Shown: piece by piece, positions 5,925 through 8,826 of the stretch
Layout of the letters: every line of letters begins with the position of its first letter
Numbering within the stretch: position 1 is the first letter of the stretch
Assembly: GCA_035534295.1 (NCBI GenBank)
Contig: DATLSE010000053.1
Coordinates: 1 to 8,826, forward strand
Source: DATKQJ01 sp035534295
Lineage (GTDB): Bacteria > Chloroflexota > Dormibacteria > Dormibacterales > Dormibacteraceae
Direction: 5' to 3'
DNA length: 8,826 bases
Program-made: the position numbers and the translations under genes
Notes under the pieces: generated by a model
What the model was told of the DNA's origin: nothing
Databases searched by the model: none
The model's input: only the letters and a program-made list of their open reading frames with translations

Positions 5925-7196
5925 GTGGAGATCCTGAAATCTGCCGCCGCGCCCGTCCCCGAGAGTGCGGGGACGCGCTCGGACGCGCTGGGCGCGGCAG
6001 CCACGCCCGGCGCGGTCTCGGGCGGGCGGCGCCTGGCCAGCGTCGACGGGCTTCGCGCGGTGGCCGCGATGTGGGTGGTGCTGTTCCACATCCGGGTCTT
6101 CAGCGGAGCCCACCTGACCATGGTGCGTCCGCTCGACTTCCTGATCCGAAGCGGCTCCACCGGGGTGAGTCTATTTCTGGTTCTGAGCGGGTTCTGCCTC
6201 TACCTTCCGTTCGCCGCCGGCCGCGCTGCGCGCTTCAGCGCGGGCCGTTTCCTGATCCGGCGCGCCCGGCGCCTGCTCCCCGCCTATTACGCCTCGCTGC
6301 TGCTCGCGCTGGTGCTGAACCTGGCGGGCGCGGGACGACTCGGGTTCGCCCAACTCAGCCCGCAGGCAGCGCTGGGGCAGATCGTGACCCACCTCACGCT
6401 TACCCACACCCTGCTGCCGTCGACCTTTTACGCGCTGAACGGCGCCTATTGGTCGCTGGGCCTCGAGTGGCAGCTGTATCTGGCACTTCCCCTTTTGATC
6501 ATCTCCGTCAGGCACTTCGGGCTCACCCGAACCGTACTCGGCGTGAGCCTGGTGAACGTGGTCTATAGGTTGGCGCTGGCGGCCGCGGCGGGCCAGCATC
6601 TGATCCCGCCCGGGACCCTCCTGAGCGTGGTCCTGCCCAATCAGCTGCCCGGGCGGTGGGCTGAATTCGCGTTCGGCATGGTCGCCGCCGAGCTCTACGC
6701 CAAGGGGACCCTGGATCGCTGCATTCCCTATCTGCGATTCGCCTGGCTCCCTCTCGTCGTCGCCGCCGTGGCGACTAGAGGTGATCCTTTGAGCCACATT
6801 CTTTTCGGCGCGGTGTTCTTCCTACTGCTGGTGGCGGCATTGGGGCAGATCAGATTTGTGAGCGCGATCCTAGCCTGGCCGCCTCTGGTCGCGCTGGGAG
6901 TCATGTCTTACAGCGTCTACCTGGTGCACCAACCTCTCATCCAGGCCGGGGCGTACGTGCTCCGACATTGGCTGCACCTCTCTCCGCTGGACACGTTCGC
7001 CGCGCTTCTCGCCCTGCTTCCGGTGATCCTCGGGGTAGCGTGGGTCCTCTTCGTCACCGTCGAGCGCCGGACCGTGACCTCCCACCCATCGGGTCTGTCA
7101 CGCACCGGATCCCGGCTGCTCTTCCCGACCTGGCACACCCCGAAACAGAGGGTGACGGCGGCGGAGGCACCAGCCGCCGCCACTCCCCACATCTAA
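5925..7196 (+). CDS. Acyltransferase-3 family membrane O-acyltransferase (OafA-like)
   Basis: A 423-residue integral membrane protein of the acyltransferase-3 family, which moves acetyl or other acyl groups onto extracytoplasmic sugars. The N-terminal 35 residues are Ala/Gly/Ser rich and poorly conserved in character. The hallmark RLASVDGLRAVAAMWVVLFH follows (36-55), with His55 as the expected key residue. Then come SLFLVLSGFCLYLPF (82-96), FLIRRARRLLPAYY (109-122) with the family's Arg/Pro/Tyr pattern, NGAYWSLGLEWQLYLALP (172-189) with Trp176 and Glu181, RWAEFAFGMVAAEL (244-257) and MSYSVYLVHQPLI (327-339) with His335. About ten membrane helices can be traced, and the tail from about 381 is hydrophilic. 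There is no fused SGNH esterase domain, so it is a stand-alone enzyme. GTG 5925 is the only good start near the frame's beginning. The gene meets the GH5 gene tail to tail with a gap of 25 bases. With the beta-helix acetyltransferase it suggests a polymer carrying acyl groups. Confidence 0.93.
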   Translation: MEILKSAAAPVPESAGTRSDALGAAATPGAVSGGRRLASVDGLRAVAAMWVVLFHIRVFSGAHLTMVRPLDFLIRSGSTGVSLFLVLSGFCLYLPFAAGRAARFSAGRFLIRRARRLLPAYYASLLLALVLNLAGAGRLGFAQLSPQAALGQIVTHLTLTHTLLPSTFYALNGAYWSLGLEWQLYLALPLLIISVRHFGLTRTVLGVSLVNVVYRLALAAAAGQHLIPPGTLLSVVLPNQLPGRWAEFAFGMVAAELYAKGTLDRCIPYLRFAWLPLVVAAVATRGDPLSHILFGAVFFLLLVAALGQIRFVSAILAWPPLVALGVMSYSVYLVHQPLIQAGAYVLRHWLHLSPLDTFAALLALLPVILGVAWVLFVTVERRTVTSHPSGLSRTGSRLLFPTWHTPKQRVTAAEAPAAATPHI

Positions 7197-7221
7197 TGCC
7201 CCGGGCACGGTGTAGCGCTTG

Positions 7222-8589
7222 TCACCGCCGCCACCCGCGCCACCGGACCGCTGCGGCCCCGAGCAAAATCAAAAGCGCGATCGCGATTTGCCAGTCGGCG
7301 ATGGCAAGTCGGCCGGCGGCGAGCAGCCCAGCGCCCCCGGGATGCCCGGACGCCGGGCTGATCCGCCCCGGCCCAGATGGGCTCGGACCGCTCGCAACCG
7401 CCGGTAACGTGATCGAGGGTGGGGACGACGGAGCCGCCTCCTGGGCGGCAAGCGCCGCCAGATGGTCGTGGAAGTACTGGCCGTAGTTGGCGCTCGGAGT
7501 GCCCGACCAATTCTTGACCAGGACGTCTGAGCAGTTGCTCCACGGGTTCCACGTCCAACCCAGGTAGGAGATCCCGTGCGTGTCGGCCCAGGGCAGAAAC
7601 GTGGGATCGTAGGTGGGGGCCTGGCAGACCGAATCTCCCGTCTCCCCCACGACCACCGGAACGAGGACGGCCAGGGGGGCGATAACGGCGTTCCAGCAGG
7701 CCGGCGCCGAGCACTGCTGCCCCGGGTAGCTGTGCCAGGAAGCCGCCAGCTGGCCGAGAGGATCGTACGGGAAGTGGCTGGACCAGCCACTCAGGTCGTT
7801 GGCCCAATTGAGCCCTGCGATCATGATCGGCTGAGTCGCCCCGGTCGCCCTGACCGCGTTGACCAGCGTCTGCATCCCGACCGCCGTCCAGTTCTGGTGC
7901 GCGGTGTAGGCCTTGCCGTTCCCGGTCAGGTACTGGGTGAAGCCGCAGCCCTCAAGCCAGCACCGCCAGGGATTCTGAGAGGGATCTTGGAGATAGCTGG
8001 CGTAGATGAAGGGTTCGTTGTACAGATCGAAGATGACCGCCGGGTCCGAACTGAACGCGCTCGCCACCGAGGTCCAGAAAGCGACTGAGTGGTCGGCGTC
8101 AGGCATCGGCTGCTGGGACTGGGCCGGCGCCGAGCCGGGTGCGCTCCAGTGCAGATCCACGATTACGTAGAAGCCGTACCGGTGCATCGACTCGACATAG
8201 CTGTGGATCAGGGATCGGTATGACTCCCCGCCGTAGCGCGGATTCACCCCGTTGATCCCAAGCCAGCAATCCTCGTTCAACGGCACCCGGACCGCGTTCC
8301 CGCGCCAGGCGGCCATTGCCTCCATCACCGCAGAGGTGTCATTGGGACCTCCGAACACGCTCCACCCGTAGGGCGCAGAAGAGCCCTGGTCGCAGGCGAA
8401 TTCGGTCGCCGATATGTCGTACCCGTGCAGGACCAGGGGCAATCCGGAGGCGTCGACCAGGTGGTTCGCGGAGACGTGGACGGCCAGCGGTTCGGGACCC
8501 GCCATCACCTCAGCCGGCGCGAGATGAAATGCGACCAGGACCGCTGCCACGAGGCTGGCACGGCTGGCAACGCGCATGCAGGTCAGCAT
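7222..8589 (-). CDS. Secreted, membrane-anchored GH5 glycosidase (cellulase/endoglucanase-like)
   Basis: A 455-residue retaining glycosidase of the GH5 type, acting outside the membrane on beta-linked glucan or a related polymer. A signal peptide is visible: basic start, hydrophobic core about 12-24, likely cleavage after VMA near 30. In the catalytic domain, LHGYDIS (54-60) and NAVRVPLNED (98-107) supply the conserved Arg101. Next come VIVDLHW (142-148, His147), IFDLYNEPF (186-194) with acid/base Glu192, ASWHSYPG (283-290) with His286/Tyr288, VVVGETGD (312-319) with nucleophile Glu316, and LGWTWNPW (343-350). Eight cysteines (66, 108, 210, 215, 293, 298, 322, 353) suit an oxidised exported protein. 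A Pro/Ser/Gly linker (about 387-421) leads to a C-terminal helix (about 430-448) and RWRGWRR, so the enzyme should stay anchored with its catalytic domain outside. ATG 8589 has AGGA just upstream; ATG 8577 would also give a signal peptide. No carbohydrate-binding module is seen. The substrate cannot be fixed from sequence. Confidence 0.9.
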   Translation of the reverse strand: MLTCMRVASRASLVAAVLVAFHLAPAEVMAGPEPLAVHVSANHLVDASGLPLVLHGYDISATEFACDQGSSAPYGWSVFGGPNDTSAVMEAMAAWRGNAVRVPLNEDCWLGINGVNPRYGGESYRSLIHSYVESMHRYGFYVIVDLHWSAPGSAPAQSQQPMPDADHSVAFWTSVASAFSSDPAVIFDLYNEPFIYASYLQDPSQNPWRCWLEGCGFTQYLTGNGKAYTAHQNWTAVGMQTLVNAVRATGATQPIMIAGLNWANDLSGWSSHFPYDPLGQLAASWHSYPGQQCSAPACWNAVIAPLAVLVPVVVGETGDSVCQAPTYDPTFLPWADTHGISYLGWTWNPWSNCSDVLVKNWSGTPSANYGQYFHDHLAALAAQEAAPSSPPSITLPAVASGPSPSGPGRISPASGHPGGAGLLAAGRLAIADWQIAIALLILLGAAAVRWRGWRR

Positions 8590-8772
8590 CGGATCCTGGT
8601 TGTCCTCAAGGACTGGGGGATGTTACCTCACCGATAGCGCGATTATTGCGGTCGCTAGGCGAAGGCCGACCTCGATGTGGGCACAAAGAATCGGGCGCAT
8701 GTGCGAGGCCGCCATCCGTGGAGCCCCGCAGGGGATCGTTCGTGATGGCCGCGACGCGGGTACGATCGGCGT
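8590..8772. other. Divergent intergenic region between the GH5 gene and the right-edge gene
   Basis: About 180 bases between outward-reading genes. For the GH5 gene the minus-strand -10 candidates are AATAAT (8647-8642; one mismatch to TATAAT, leader about 45 bases) and TAACAT (8625-8620); neither has a good -35. For the right-hand gene see TACGAT at 8761. I see no RNA gene, terminator or repeat here. Confidence 0.4.
8761..8766 (+). promoter_or_regulatory. -10 box for a probable leaderless transcript of the right-edge gene
   Basis: TACGAT (TANNNT pattern, preceded by GGG) is followed by 6 bases (CGGCGT) and then GTG 8773. The transcript would begin at the start codon. No clear -35 is present 16-18 bases upstream. 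The spacing is identical to that before the acyltransferase-3 gene. Confidence 0.45.
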
Positions 8773-8826
8773 GTGGGGGCAGCATCCGGGTTGTCGACGA
8801 CAGAGTTTGATCGCGCCTACAGCGAG
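8773..8826 (+). CDS. Probable 5' end of a gene leaving the window (product unknown)
   Basis: An open frame runs from GTG 8773 to the right edge, 18 codons, with TTG 8791 as an in-frame alternative start. From the TTG the residues read LSTTEFDRAYSE, which looks like an ordinary soluble N-terminus. The frame has a TGA at 8743-8745, so the gene must begin after that point. GTG 8773 would be a leaderless start behind the -10 box at 8761; TTG 8791 would instead have the G-run at 8775-8779 about 11 bases before it. Too little is visible to name a product. It is divergent from the GH5 gene and so need not share its function. Confidence 0.4.
   Translation, partial: MGAASGLSTTEFDRAYSE

Noticed and set aside
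7197..7207. Small inverted repeat TGCCC-C-GGGCA between the acyltransferase-3 and GH5 genes
   Set aside because: The loop leaves room for only about 4 base pairs and no T tract follows; expected by chance in sequence this rich in GC.
7380..7440. Possible LPxTG-like sorting motif in the GH5 tail (LPAVA)
   Set aside because: The Thr-Gly of a sortase A motif is missing, and the motif lies far from the terminal helix; a plain membrane anchor explains the tail better.

Overview
The window is a GC-rich, gene-dense stretch with many GTG and TTG starts and gaps of a few bases between genes. No rRNA, tRNA or other phylogenetic marker is present. The base composition, the start-codon habits and two apparently leaderless genes fit a high-GC bacterium of the Actinomycetota / Chloroflexota / Dormibacterota kind; this placement is a guess.

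Layout. (1) Bases 1-2290, + strand: the tail of an unidentified membrane protein, a polytopic O-antigen ligase/Wzy-type polymerase-like protein, and a left-handed beta-helix O-acetyltransferase, all within a few bases of each other. (2) Bases 2295-5691, - strand: an operon read right to left with a UDP-glucuronate 4-epimerase-like SDR enzyme, a 139-residue protein coupled to it by an ATGA stop/start overlap, and a 684-residue protein that I cannot assign to a family. Its last gene meets the + strand acetyltransferase gene tail to tail with only 4 bases between stop codons. (3) Bases 5692-5924: divergent intergenic region. (4) Bases 5925-7196, + strand: an acyltransferase-3 membrane O-acyltransferase. 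(5) Bases 7222-8589, - strand: a secreted GH5 cellulase-like glycosidase with a C-terminal membrane anchor. (6) Bases 8590-8826: a second divergent intergenic region and the probable first codons of a + strand gene that leaves the window.

Taken together this is part of an exopolysaccharide or capsule locus. The epimerase would supply UDP-galacturonate, the ligase/polymerase-like protein would join repeat units or attach the polymer, the two unrelated acyltransferases would add acyl groups, and the anchored GH5 enzyme could trim or remodel a beta-glucan at the cell surface. The function of the 139- and 684-residue proteins is open; their tight coupling to the epimerase suggests work in the same pathway. 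They are the least explained part of the window. A second notable signal is a shared start geometry, TANNNT followed by 6 bases and then GTG, upstream of the acyltransferase-3 gene and of the right-edge gene, which suggests leaderless transcripts.
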